From assembly GCF_000196135.1 (NCBI RefSeq), contig NC_005090.1, positions 1,064,001 to 1,128,000 on the forward strand: a stretch of 64,000 nt of DNA. The letters are read 5' to 3'. Below, in pieces: positions 52,085 to 59,977 of this stretch. Position numbers and translations under genes: made by a program. The notes under the pieces were generated by a model. The model searched no databases. It saw nothing but the letters and a program-made list of their open reading frames with translations, and was not told the DNA's origin. The DNA comes from Wolinella succinogenes DSM 1740 (GTDB taxonomy: Bacteria; Campylobacterota; Campylobacteria; Campylobacterales; Helicobacteraceae). Numbering within the stretch: position 1 is the stretch's first letter; each line of letters opens with the position of its first letter.

Positions 52085-53383
52085 ATGGCTAAAGCGCCGA
52101 TGGGTTGGCTGGAGCAAGAAGCTCCAAAGTGGATAGAGCGGGGCTGGATGGACGAATCTAGCCTTAAAGCCCTCTTGGAGCACTATGGAAGCCAAGGGGG
52201 AGCCAAACGCTCCGTGATCATTCTCTCCTTGTTTGGATTCTTGCTTTTGGGGCTTGGACTCATCTTGATTCTCGCTCACAACTGGGAGATGATGGGTCGA
52301 AGTGAGCGCTTGCTGCTCTCGGCGGGACTTTTGCTTTTAGGGCAGGGAGCGGGAATCTATGCATGGAAAAAGGGGGGCGAGAATCGCGCGCTAAGAGAGG
52401 GGGCGGCGATCCTTTGGGTGCTTCTTGTCGGGGCTTCTCTTGCACTCATTGGGCAAACCTATCACCTTGGAGGAGAGTTTAGGGATCTGCTTTGGGCTTG
52501 GATGCTCCTTGGGCTTTTGATTCCTTTCTTGCTTAAAGCCGATGGTGCCGCTCTTTTTCTGCTGGCAGGAATCACCGCGCTGCTTCTTGAGGGGCATCAA
52601 GAGGGGTGGATGGAGGGGGTCTCTTGGTTGGCTCTAGCGCTCTTTGGAGGCTACTATGCATGGCGATACTCTATGGGGCGAGAGGGTCATGCGCTAGCGC
52701 TCCTTGGCTGGGGATTGGCGCTCTCTTTGTCGATTCTTTGGGCTCATCACCACTACTCCCATCATGCGGTGAGTGCGATAGAGATGGTTTGGCTCCACCT
52801 GCTCTTCTCTTGGATTCTTTGGGCGGTGGGACGAGAGCTTCATCAGGGGCTCCGGCTTTATCATCGACCCTTTGAGTTTATCGGGAAATTGGGGCTTTGG
52901 GTGGTGCTTTTAGGGGCTCTGCCTCTAGGGGGTTGGGAAGCGCTTAGCCAAGAGGTGATTCCGAGGTTTTTAGGGATGGAAAATCCATGGATTCTTCTTA
53001 TGGGGGTTGCCTATCTCGTGTTTGTATCGTTTATCTGGTGGCGCCGCAAAGGAGTTGAAGGGGGATGGATATTTGAAGTGATGCCTCTACTTTGGGCGCT
53101 AGCGCTTGGGATTTTCCTCTCTTTTGGAGCCTTGAGGGCAATGCTCTTTTTTAACTTGGCGGTGGTGGTTGGAGCGGTCTTTATGATCCTCTACGCCTCC
53201 AAAAAGGAGCACACAAGCGGAATTAATGAGGGGATGGCTATCCTTTTGGTGGGAATCTTGATTCAGTTTCTTGACAGCCACCTAGGACTTGTGGGCAAGG
53301 GCTTGGCATTTATTCTAGTGGGGGGCGCCTTTTTGCTCTTTAATCTCAGGTTTCGCTTCAAAAATTCCAAGGAATCCAAATGA
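52085..53383 (+). CDS. DUF2157 membrane protein
   Basis: A 432-residue protein. The N-terminal part (LEQEAPKWIERGWMDESSLKALLEHYG) is the DUF2157 soluble head, followed by about ten to twelve hydrophobic segments. The ATG at 52085 has AAAGG upstream; a TTG at 52055 is a weaker choice. It overlaps by 4 bp a GDYXXLXY-domain gene, the usual partner of DUF2157 proteins. The function of the pair is unknown. Confidence 0.83.
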   Translation: MAKAPMGWLEQEAPKWIERGWMDESSLKALLEHYGSQGGAKRSVIILSLFGFLLLGLGLILILAHNWEMMGRSERLLLSAGLLLLGQGAGIYAWKKGGENRALREGAAILWVLLVGASLALIGQTYHLGGEFRDLLWAWMLLGLLIPFLLKADGAALFLLAGITALLLEGHQEGWMEGVSWLALALFGGYYAWRYSMGREGHALALLGWGLALSLSILWAHHHYSHHAVSAIEMVWLHLLFSWILWAVGRELHQGLRLYHRPFEFIGKLGLWVVLLGALPLGGWEALSQEVIPRFLGMENPWILLMGVAYLVFVSFIWWRRKGVEGGWIFEVMPLLWALALGIFLSFGALRAMLFFNLAVVVGAVFMILYASKKEHTSGINEGMAILLVGILIQFLDSHLGLVGKGLAFILVGGAFLLFNLRFRFKNSKESK

Positions 53384-53928
53384 AAAAGAGTCTTTTGTGG
53401 GCGGGGCTCGCCGGTTTGGTGATGGTTTGTGCAGCGCAATGGCTCGTGCTATTTTCTCAGATTTGGCGCTATGAGAAGGTGGTGAGCGAGGGGAAGAGCT
53501 ACTACTTTGAGGTTCGTCCTATTGATCCTTATGATCCTTGGATGGGGCGATATGTGGCGCTAGGCTTTGAGCAGAACAGAGCCAAGGAGGAGGGTGAGAA
53601 GATCACCGAATCTAAGGCCTATGCTCTTTTGGAAGAGGATGAGCAAGGGCTAGCGAGAGTCAAAGCTTTGAGGGCGCAAAAGCCAAGTGAAGCAGAGGCT
53701 TTCGTGGGGGTGAAGGTGGGAACTCTTGATAAAGAGGGCAATCGGCGCTTTTGGCTCCCCTTTGATCGCTTTTACATGGAAGAGGAAAAAGCCAAGGCGG
53801 CGGAGAGGTGGCTGGCAAGCTCCAAAGAGGGTGAGCCTATTGTGGCTGAAGTGAGAGTTTTGGAGGGCAAAGGGGTGATCCATGAGCTCTTTTTGGGGGA
53901 GAAGAGACTGGGAGATGTTCTTCCCTAG
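53380..53928 (+). CDS. GDYXXLXY-domain protein, partner of DUF2157
   Basis: A 182-residue protein with one N-terminal membrane anchor (SLLWAGLAGLVMVCAAQWLVLF) and a periplasmic domain: YYFEVRPIDPYDPWMGRYVALGFEQ is the name-giving motif, here as GRYVALGF. It is translationally coupled to the DUF2157 gene. The stop overlaps the stop of the converging PAAR gene (CTAG at 53925-53928). Function unknown. Confidence 0.82.
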   Translation: MKKSLLWAGLAGLVMVCAAQWLVLFSQIWRYEKVVSEGKSYYFEVRPIDPYDPWMGRYVALGFEQNRAKEEGEKITESKAYALLEEDEQGLARVKALRAQKPSEAEAFVGVKVGTLDKEGNRRFWLPFDRFYMEEEKAKAAERWLASSKEGEPIVAEVRVLEGKGVIHELFLGEKRLGDVLP

Positions 53929-54227
53929 TCTCCAATGATGACGGTGAAACAGCCTATGGCGATAGTGCCTCCATGGGCGGTGGCATCACCTTGGCGTGCG
54001 GCAGGGTGTCCGCAAATCATCACCGTGGAGGAGCCTTGGATGATTCTATCAGTTGGCCCCACGCAGACGCAATCATCCCCCATTAAAGCCGCGGGGAGTG
54101 ATCCGATGAGAACCGTAGGAGCCCCAGGGCCCAAGATGGGTCCTCCGAGATGGGGAATAGGGTTCATTCCTGTGGGGGTTACCATGGGACAGAGGTGCAG
54201 ATCGGAGATTCTTGCGGCAGGCGGCAT
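53925..54227 (-). CDS. PAAR-domain protein
   Basis: A 100-residue protein, complete PAAR motif set: PPAARISDLHLCP near the start, GGPILGPGAPTVLIGSLPAALMGDDCVC in the middle, and GSSTVMICGHPAARQGDATAHGG. PAAR proteins form the sharp metal-bound tip on VgrG-type spikes of type VI secretion and related contractile systems. Metal ligands (His, Cys) are visible. The gene lies 9 bp after a spike-tip-like gene. No sheath, tube or baseplate genes are in the window. Confidence 0.88.
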   Translation of the reverse strand: MPPAARISDLHLCPMVTPTGMNPIPHLGGPILGPGAPTVLIGSLPAALMGDDCVCVGPTDRIIQGSSTVMICGHPAARQGDATAHGGTIAIGCFTVIIGD

Positions 54228-54236
54228 GAGGGCTCC

Positions 54237-54569
54237 TTAGTTGATCATGACCATCGCGCCTTTGATGGTCGTCTGACCAAAGGCGGAAAGCTCGGCGCTA
54301 GTCTTCCCTTTGAGGCTCAAAGAGGTCTCGGCGTGCTGCTTGATATGGGTTGCTTCGATTTTGATGTCGCCTTTGGCGCGGAGAGTCAAATCTCCTTGGC
54401 TCTCAAGTGAAATCCCCTTAGAATCAAAGGTGAGCTGGTTTTGGTGGGAGTCTTGGATGAGGAGCGAATCGCTACTCTCACGAATGATGATTCGGTGATT
54501 CATTGGCGTGGTGAGAGTGAGTGTCTGAGTCGAGGAATCGTATTCGATTTGCAAGGGGTTGGAATTCAT
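54237..54569 (-). CDS. Short protein resembling the C-terminal beta-helix of VgrG spikes
   Basis: A 110-residue protein almost wholly made of short beta repeats: TLTTPMNHRIIIRESSDSLLIQ, NQLTFDSKGISLESQGDLTLRAKGDIKIEA, SLSLKGKTSAELS. This is the pattern of the C-terminal needle of VgrG/gp5, without the upstream gp27/gp5-like body. It directly precedes the PAAR gene, so the two could form a small spike. It is either a stand-alone spike tip or a remnant of a larger vgrG. Confidence 0.7.
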   Translation of the reverse strand: MNSNPLQIEYDSSTQTLTLTTPMNHRIIIRESSDSLLIQDSHQNQLTFDSKGISLESQGDLTLRAKGDIKIEATHIKQHAETSLSLKGKTSAELSAFGQTTIKGAMVMIN

Positions 54570-54587
54570 GGCTTGACCTTGAATGGA

Positions 54588-54616
54588 GTTGTGCTACAAA
54601 AGGATTGTAGCACAAC
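54588..54616 (-). terminator. Perfect 12-bp inverted repeat, possible terminator
   Basis: GTTGTGCTACAA (54588-54599) and TTGTAGCACAAC (54605-54616) are perfectly complementary with a 5-base loop. It lies between the stop of the flavoprotein gene (54626) and the start of the spike-like gene (54569), both on the minus strand. There is no T-run, so termination may be partial or it may be a protein-binding site. Confidence 0.5.
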
Positions 54617-54625
54617 CTTCTCAGG

Positions 54626-55189
54626 CTAGCTTGCAATATATTTGGCGTGAGAGGTCGTCCAATCCTCTTGACGCAAAAGTTCTCGATACTCTAGTGCCTT
54701 TTGAGCGAGCTCCTCATCGCTGATTTTGAGGGCGCGATGGATGGCAAAGGTCGGAGTGAAGAGCATACGAGTGAAGATCGCCATGGTCTCAATAGGCTTT
54801 AAAATCTCGCTTAGCGAGGACTGAACATAGGCACCGCTTTGGTAGGCATATTCTGGAGAGCCAATAGTTAAGGCAATCTTAAACTCTTTGCCCTGGAGCT
54901 TATCGCCACTAGAACCATAGGCGAATCCATACTCCAGTACGCGATCTTGCCAATCCTTTAAAAGTCCTGGGGTGCTAAACCAATAGAGAGGGAATTGAAG
55001 GACGATGCGCTCATGCGCTAAAAGGAGGGCTTGCTCTTTGGCGACATCGATATTTTTGGCCTCTTTATAGGTGGCATAGAGATCATGAAGGGTTACATGG
55101 GACTCTCCATGGATTGCTTGGATGAGCGCCTTGTTGAGTCTTGATTCGGCAATGTTGGGGTGGCATAGAAGAATTAGGGTCTTTTTCAT
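54626..55189 (-). CDS. NAD(P)H-dependent flavodoxin-like quinone oxidoreductase (KefF/MdaB type)
   Basis: A 187-residue flavodoxin-fold protein: TLILLCHPNIAESRLNKALI for the FMN phosphate loop, IVLQFPLYWFSTPGLLKDWQDRVLEYGFAYG for the family signature. It would reduce quinones or electrophiles by two electrons. It is divergent from an HxlR regulator gene with a shared operator in between, the usual layout for electrophile-sensing control. SD AAGGAG precedes the ATG. Confidence 0.87.
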   Translation of the reverse strand: MKKTLILLCHPNIAESRLNKALIQAIHGESHVTLHDLYATYKEAKNIDVAKEQALLLAHERIVLQFPLYWFSTPGLLKDWQDRVLEYGFAYGSSGDKLQGKEFKIALTIGSPEYAYQSGAYVQSSLSEILKPIETMAIFTRMLFTPTFAIHRALKISDEELAQKALEYRELLRQEDWTTSHAKYIAS

Positions 55190-55249
55190 GGAAAACTCCT
55201 TGGGTTTGATTTCAATTTCGAGAAATTTATCTTAAGCATACTTATACTC

Positions 55250-55273
55250 TACTTAGTGAAATAAATGTAAGTA
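55250..55273. promoter_or_regulatory. Candidate HxlR operator between flavoprotein and regulator genes
   Basis: TACTTA (55250-55255) and TAAGTA (55268-55273) are inverted arms 12 bp apart. The site is 61 bp before the flavoprotein start and 63 bp before the regulator start. A -10 TATAAT for the regulator is at 55308-55313. A second HxlR locus (56067-56090) has the same geometry. Confidence 0.5.
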
Positions 55274-55335
55274 ATAGTGATATTTTATCCCTATAGTAAG
55301 GCTGTGATATAATCGAATCAGAAAAGGAATCAAAA

Positions 55336-55674
55336 ATGTACAAAATCGAAAATGAAGCGTTTGTCTGTCCTATGGAGGTGACGCTCCATATCTTGAATGA
55401 TAAATGGAAGATGTTCATTGTTTATGCCCTCTTGGATGGGCCTAGGCGTTTTAAAGATATCTGCGAGAAATTCCCCAAAATCACCCAAAAGACGATTTCG
55501 CAGAAGCTCAAAGAGCTAGAAGCGGCTCACATGGTCAATCGAGTGGTCTATCCTCAAGTCCCGCCCAAAGTCGAATATTCGCTTAGCGAGACGGGAAAGA
55601 GAATCGAGCCGATGGTCAAGGCGATGTTTGATTTTGGTGTTTTTTATGCTGAAACTTATGGGTGTGTTGAGTGA
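55336..55674 (+). CDS. HxlR-family transcription regulator
   Basis: A 112-residue winged-helix protein with the HxlR pattern: CPMEVTLHILNDKWKMFIVYALLDGPRRFKDICEKFPKITQKTISQKLKELE and YPQVPPKVEYSLSETGKRIEPMV. A Cys near the N-terminus (FVCPMEV) is where redox/electrophile-sensing members (YodB, HypR type) carry their reactive thiol. It likely controls the divergent quinone reductase gene. Confidence 0.9.
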   Translation: MYKIENEAFVCPMEVTLHILNDKWKMFIVYALLDGPRRFKDICEKFPKITQKTISQKLKELEAAHMVNRVVYPQVPPKVEYSLSETGKRIEPMVKAMFDFGVFYAETYGCVE

Positions 55675-55693
55675 TAGGCGATGAATCGCTCGC

Positions 55694-56020
55694 TCATGTC
55701 CACTTCTCTCCCCACTTTTTAATCGCCTCAATAATCTCTATCATCTCTTCGCCCTTTGGGGTGAGCGCGTATTCGACACTCGGCGGGATGGTCGGGTAGA
55801 GGGTGCGCGTGAGAATCTCGTGCTCTTCTAGCTCTTTGAGTTTCACCGTGAGGGTCTTGGGGCTGATGTCGTGAAGACTCTTGCGAATCTCGCCAAACCT
55901 CATTTTGCCGCCCGCTAGATTTTTGATAATCAAAAATGACCACTTGCCTCCAATGATGTTGAGGGCTTTTTCGGTCACACACTCCGCTCCGCCTTCACAC
56001 TTTGGGACTATTTTTTCCAT
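55694..56020 (-). CDS. Second HxlR-family transcription regulator
   Basis: A 108-residue HxlR protein: CVTEKALNIIGGKWSFLIIKNLAGGKMRFGEIRKSLHDISPKTLTVKLKELEEHEI and YPTIPPSVEYALTPKGEEMIEI. It has two N-terminal Cys residues (KCEGGAECVTEKA), fit for thiol sensing. It is divergent from an iron-sulfur-flavoprotein-type gene with an inverted repeat between. GGAGGAAAAA precedes the ATG. Confidence 0.9.
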   Translation of the reverse strand: MEKIVPKCEGGAECVTEKALNIIGGKWSFLIIKNLAGGKMRFGEIRKSLHDISPKTLTVKLKELEEHEILTRTLYPTIPPSVEYALTPKGEEMIEIIEAIKKWGEKWT

Positions 56021-56066
56021 CTTTTTCCTCCTTTAGTTTCTTTTAGGTAATTATATGGTGAAAATG

Positions 56067-56090
56067 TAACTACTTGCAATTATATAGTTA
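56067..56090. promoter_or_regulatory. Candidate operator of the second HxlR regulator
   Basis: TAACTA (56067-56072) and TAGTTA (56085-56090) are inverted arms with a 12-bp spacer, the same geometry as the site at 55250-55273. AATTATAT is also repeated directly in this region. It lies between the divergent regulator and flavoprotein starts. Confidence 0.5.
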
Positions 56091-56140
56091 TTGAATTAAA
56101 ATTCCAAGGTCTTTATTAAAAATTGAGGAGAAAACCACTC

Positions 56141-56785
56141 ATGAAAGTTGTAGCGATCAATGGAAGCCCCAAAAGCAATGGAAACACCGCCCAGATGATT
56201 GACATCATTACCGATGAACTGAATCAAGAGGGGATTGAGACTGAGGTGTTGCATGTGGGAAACAAGATGATTCGAGGCTGTTTTGGCTGTGGGGCTTGCT
56301 ACAAGAATCAAGATGAGCGCTGTATCGCCAAAGAGGATGACTCTTTTGTGAATGAGTGCATTCAAAAGATGAAAGAGGCCGAGGGGCTCATTCTCGCGTC
56401 TCCGGTACACTGGGCGGGAATCGCGGGCGCAATGAAATCTTTTTTGGATCGTGTTTTTTATGTTTCAAGCGCCAATGGCAACCTCTTTCGCCATAAAGTG
56501 GGAGCGAGTGTTGTCGCCGTGAGGCGTTCTGGAGGGGTGACGACCTTTGATCAGCTCAACCACTACCTAACCTATGCAGAGATGTTTATGCCCACGACCA
56601 ACTATTGGAATGTCGGTCATGGGAGGATTCCTGGAGAGGTGCATGAAGATGCCGAAGGGGTGCAAATCGCTAGAGTGCTTGGCAAAAATATGGCTCTTAC
56701 GCTAAAGATGGTCCAAAATGCCAAAGAGCATCACCTCGTCTTTCCCGAAAAAGAGGCAAAAATCATGACCAACTTTGTCCGCTAG
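56141..56785 (+). CDS. NADPH-dependent FMN reductase / iron-sulfur-flavoprotein-type oxidoreductase
   Basis: A 214-residue flavodoxin-fold protein from the ATG at 56141 (GAGGAGA upstream). VVAINGSPKSNGNTAQMIDII binds the FMN phosphate. CFGCGACYKNQDERC gives a compact Cys cluster as in iron-sulfur flavoproteins, and LILASPVHWAGIAGAMKSFLDRV is the core of the NADPH-dependent reductase family. It may reduce quinones, nitro compounds or other electrophiles and is likely controlled by the divergent HxlR protein. Confidence 0.87.
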   Translation: MKVVAINGSPKSNGNTAQMIDIITDELNQEGIETEVLHVGNKMIRGCFGCGACYKNQDERCIAKEDDSFVNECIQKMKEAEGLILASPVHWAGIAGAMKSFLDRVFYVSSANGNLFRHKVGASVVAVRRSGGVTTFDQLNHYLTYAEMFMPTTNYWNVGHGRIPGEVHEDAEGVQIARVLGKNMALTLKMVQNAKEHHLVFPEKEAKIMTNFVR

Positions 56786-56789
56786 GGCT

Positions 56790-57143
56790 TCACTCCTCCA
56801 ACTGGTTTGCCACGCTCCCTGAGTAGAGAATCGTATTGGCATCAAGATTCTCATCGCACAACATCTCAGGCACATTGGGGCTTTGGGTGAGCTTCTGGCG
56901 CTCTAGCTCTAGCTCCTCTTCAGAATAGGAGTAGATCATCTCCGCTGAGAGCACTCCTTGGGTCGCTTCGATGGCTTTGAGGATTTTCACCTCCTCATTA
57001 AGGCTCTCCGCTTCGAGAGTAAGGATGATTCTCCCTAGCTCATCATGCAGATGATACTCGCAAGAGGGAATCTCTTGGAGGCGTTTGATAGACGCCTCTA
57101 GATCCTCGGGCTTGACCTTGGCAACAACACTAGAAATATTCAT
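56790..57143 (-). CDS. napD: NapD, maturation chaperone of periplasmic nitrate reductase
   Basis: A 117-residue protein from the ATG at 57143, which has GGAGG upstream. The first 80 residues fit the NapD ferredoxin-like fold (NISSVVAKVKPEDLEASIKRLQEIPSCEYHLHDELGRIILTLEA). NapD binds the NapA Tat leader and stops export before the cofactor is in place. A C-terminal extension of about 35 acidic residues goes beyond E. coli NapD (87 residues). It is the last gene of the nap operon and its start overlaps the napL stop. Confidence 0.87.
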   Translation of the reverse strand: MNISSVVAKVKPEDLEASIKRLQEIPSCEYHLHDELGRIILTLEAESLNEEVKILKAIEATQGVLSAEMIYSYSEEELELERQKLTQSPNVPEMLCDENLDANTILYSGSVANQLEE

Positions 57144-58099
57144 GGTAACCTCCATCGTAAGATTCTTCTCTCATCCGCTCCGCTCACAAGCTCCTTCTCA
57201 TCAATAAAAAGAAGGGTGTTGAGTGTGGCTTGATGTCCTTTAAGTGTGGCAATAGGGGCTTTGGTGCGAATTTCAAAGAGGGCGATATCGCTCTCTTCGT
57301 TTTTCATATAGGCGCCTCTCTCGCCTTTGGGGCTAATTCCCACCGCATAGATGAGAAACCCCCCTTCAAGTGATTCGGCTGAGCCTCTAGAGAGCGAGAA
57401 AATCCCCACGCGCCGATCTTGTCCCGCGCTTAGAATCGTCTCTTTGGCCATGGCGAGCTGATAGACATTATCCTTGTGGATTCCTTTGAGCTTTTTGAGG
57501 ATGGAGCCATTTTGGCTATCCACAATATCGATCTCCCCGCTCTCATTGGTCGCCGCCAACCTCCCTCTTGTCTCGCTTAGCGCGAGGTCAGAGAAGGTGG
57601 AGAGGGAGAGTTGGGTGCGGTAGAGGAATCGGCGGCCAGAGAGCTCAAAGAGGGCGATTTCATTGCTGGTGAGCGCAAGGAGAAGGGTGTTGGGCGTGAT
57701 GAATCGAGCCTCTTTGATGCTGAGCTGATCTTTTGTAGAGAAGAGCTTCTCTAATTTCTCGTTTTGATACAAAAAGAGCGCGCGTCCGCCATCGCTATCC
57801 TCGCTCAAAATAAGCAGCGTCTGCCCATCGAGTGTATCGATTCCAAAGATTTTAGGGGGATAAGAATCCTCAAAAAAGCTTTTGATAGGAGGGAGCTTGA
57901 GGCTTTGGAGGTGGCGATTCTCTTTGAGGTCAAAAAAATCGACCACCCCGCTATCAGTGGCGGCAAAGAGCCGCTCTCCATGACGCTCTAGTGAGACGAC
58001 ATTGCCCGTGGCGATAAGCTCGCTAGCGGGTCTAAGGAGTGGCTCAGCCCCCAAGAGAGTGACTCCTAGGATGAGATAGAGGGAAAAAATTGTTTTCAT
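57140..58099 (-). CDS. napL: NapL, exported beta-propeller protein of the nap operon
   Basis: A 319-residue protein with a signal peptide (TIFSLYLILGVTLLGA). The mature part is a row of WD40/YVTN-like repeats (LFAATDSGVVDFFDL, LALTSNEIALFELSG, LAATNESGEIDIVDS, ILSAGQDRRVGIFSL, LVSGADERRILRW), likely seven blades. NapL is found in the nap clusters of Campylobacterota between napF and napD. Its exact role is unclear. The start overlaps the napF stop by 4 bp with AAGGAGG upstream. Confidence 0.87.
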   Translation of the reverse strand: MKTIFSLYLILGVTLLGAEPLLRPASELIATGNVVSLERHGERLFAATDSGVVDFFDLKENRHLQSLKLPPIKSFFEDSYPPKIFGIDTLDGQTLLILSEDSDGGRALFLYQNEKLEKLFSTKDQLSIKEARFITPNTLLLALTSNEIALFELSGRRFLYRTQLSLSTFSDLALSETRGRLAATNESGEIDIVDSQNGSILKKLKGIHKDNVYQLAMAKETILSAGQDRRVGIFSLSRGSAESLEGGFLIYAVGISPKGERGAYMKNEESDIALFEIRTKAPIATLKGHQATLNTLLFIDEKELVSGADERRILRWRLP

Positions 58100-58593
58100 G
58101 ATTCCTCCTTAAGGGGTAGAGGGGTGAGGGAGATGGCTTGCGTGGGGCAGACTCCGACACATCGCCCGCATGCCGTGCAAGAGGGGGTGATTTCGGGTCG
58201 AAAGAGCCCAAGAAAAATAATCGCCCCTTCATCACAAACCTCCTTGCAGGAAGCGCAGAGGGTCTTTTGCCATGCAAGGCACGCCATTACATCAATAGAG
58301 ACTTCGACATTGAGTTTATTGGGGAGGCTTGCATCAAGCACGCCCTTAGGGCAGGCAAGCGCACATGCTTGGCAAAAGGTGCATCCCCTCTCTTTGAAAG
58401 AGAGCCGGGGAATGCCTTTGTCTATTGTGATGATCTCCTCTTCGCAAGCCTTGGCGCAGGGCGCCTCACAGGAGGGGCAAAGCTTGGGAAGAAGAGAAGA
58501 ATCGACAATATAGGGGAGGAGAAGAGGAGCATTAGAGCCCCCCTCTTCCCTTTTGGATCTCAAAAGAGAGGTGAAAAACCCTCTTCGATCCAT
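58096..58593 (-). CDS. napF: NapF, cytoplasmic 4Fe-4S protein
   Basis: A 165-residue ferredoxin-like protein, N-terminus DRRGFFTSLLRSKREEGG. Cluster motifs: CPSCEAPCAKACEE, CTFCQACALACPKG, CASCKEVCDEG and CTACGRCVGVCPT. No signal peptide. NapF helps NapA mature in the cytoplasm. The ATG at 58593 overlaps the napB stop (TGATG); a GTG at 58596 is an alternative. Confidence 0.9.
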   Translation of the reverse strand: MDRRGFFTSLLRSKREEGGSNAPLLLPYIVDSSLLPKLCPSCEAPCAKACEEEIITIDKGIPRLSFKERGCTFCQACALACPKGVLDASLPNKLNVEVSIDVMACLAWQKTLCASCKEVCDEGAIIFLGLFRPEITPSCTACGRCVGVCPTQAISLTPLPLKEES

Positions 58594-59153
58594 CACTTCA
58601 CCCCTTCATTGAGCGTGTCGATGAGATTGGAGCGATTCTTGGCATCCTCTCCTCGGAATTCAGGACGGAATCGATTATCCACCAAGGGGGTGACATTGGC
58701 TTGGGGGGTGTGGCACTGAGAGCAGTTGTATCGTGCCTCATCCATGGCTCCCTTCAAGTCTTCTCCTGTTCTCATGTTGAAAAAGTGAGACTTTGGCATC
58801 GGTGTCGCCGCCGCCGCCTCGGCTACTTCAGGGAGATGGCAGGAGGTGCACATATTTATCTCTCTGCTCATATCCATCATTCCCTCAACATCATGAGGAA
58901 TCATCGGGGGTGCATTCTCAAAAGAACGCTCATAGACCTTAGAGGCTCCTGCGGGCTCTTTGCTGTATTCAAACTCTTTGACTAGAGTTTTGTTCTCGTT
59001 GTAAATCGTTGCCTTTCTTAGCCCTAGCTCCTCTTCGCTATAGAGTTTGGCGCTTTGGGTTGTGCCGGTGTTGGAGGTGCAGCCGCTTAAGAAGGCTAAA
59101 GCCAATCCCGTGGATGCAACCAGAGTGAGAAAGTTAAGCTTTGATGTTTTCAT
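58593..59153 (-). CDS. napB: NapB, diheme cytochrome c subunit of nitrate reductase
   Basis: A 186-residue protein with two heme c sites, CTSCH and CSQCH, and further His residues for the second axial ligands. It passes electrons to NapA in the periplasm. The N-terminal export segment ends in FLSGC, a full lipobox, which would anchor NapB as a lipoprotein instead of leaving it soluble as in E. coli. The ATG at 59153 sits 9 bp after AAAAGG; an ATG at 59162 touches that site. Confidence 0.9.
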   Translation of the reverse strand: MKTSKLNFLTLVASTGLALAFLSGCTSNTGTTQSAKLYSEEELGLRKATIYNENKTLVKEFEYSKEPAGASKVYERSFENAPPMIPHDVEGMMDMSREINMCTSCHLPEVAEAAAATPMPKSHFFNMRTGEDLKGAMDEARYNCSQCHTPQANVTPLVDNRFRPEFRGEDAKNRSNLIDTLNEGVK

Positions 59154-59976
59154 GCTTTTCATCCTTTTTAAATTCGATCAAACTTCTGATGCTAAAACCT
59201 AGCGAATTCCCTTCGCAGACCTCAATGCAGCGTCCGCAGTTGAGGCATTCACCGCTTAGGACATAGCCGCTTTGCTTGCCGATGAGATCCAGCACCTGTT
59301 TTTCAGGGCAGACCTCTTTGCATTTCATGCAGAGGGTGCACGACTCTTTTTGGTATCTCACTTTTAGAAGCGAATAGCGCCCAATGAGCGAATAGAATGC
59401 TCCTAAAGGGCAGAGATGTCCGCAAAAGCCATTCTTCACCGCCAAGAGATCAAAGAGGAAAACGATCAGAATCGCCGCTCCCCCCATACCCATCCCAAAG
59501 ATGATTCCCCGATGGAGAATCCCAATAGGGCTGATAAACTCAAAGGCGGGAAGCCCCAAAACAAGAGAGAGTAAAAGCGCCATGCCCAACACCCAATAGC
59601 GCGCGTGACGCCTAAGAAGGAGTCGTCTTTGGAGGGTATCAATCCCTAGAAGGCGCCTTAGATAGTTGGCGCTATCGGTGATGAGATTCATCGGGCAGAC
59701 ATAGGCGCAAAACGCCCTTCCTGCAAACAAAGCATAAAAAGCCGCGATGATGAACGCCCCCAAAAGAGCATTGGCACCAAGCGCGCCTCCGGCTAGAAAA
59801 AGCTGAAGAATCGCCAAAGGATCGCTTAGAGGAATCACCCCCAGCACCTCCGAGGCGCTGAGATTCCCGCTAAGGAGCTTCCAGCCCGCGTAATTGGCCA
59901 TAAAATAGAGGAAAAGAAGCCCTAATTGAATCGTGCGCCGAAGGAGTAAGAATCGATAGTGTTTTAAAAATTTCAT
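59134..59976 (-). CDS. napH: NapH, membrane-bound quinol dehydrogenase component
   Basis: A 280-residue protein with four membrane segments. The two Cys motifs on the cytoplasmic side, FCAYVCPMN and FCGHLCPLG, are the CX3CP motifs of NapH. Two C-terminal 4Fe-4S motifs follow (CTLCMKCKEVCP, CLNCGRCIEVC). With NapG it oxidises menaquinol and feeds NapB. It starts 1 bp after the napG stop; its 3' end overlaps napB by 20 bp. Confidence 0.93.
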   Translation of the reverse strand: MKFLKHYRFLLLRRTIQLGLLFLYFMANYAGWKLLSGNLSASEVLGVIPLSDPLAILQLFLAGGALGANALLGAFIIAAFYALFAGRAFCAYVCPMNLITDSANYLRRLLGIDTLQRRLLLRRHARYWVLGMALLLSLVLGLPAFEFISPIGILHRGIIFGMGMGGAAILIVFLFDLLAVKNGFCGHLCPLGAFYSLIGRYSLLKVRYQKESCTLCMKCKEVCPEKQVLDLIGKQSGYVLSGECLNCGRCIEVCEGNSLGFSIRSLIEFKKDEKHENIKA

Positions 59977-59977
59977 C

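Noticed and set aside
53935-54410. Plus-strand open frames over the PAAR and spike genes
   Set aside because: They are antisense shadows; the minus-strand products have clear domain patterns.
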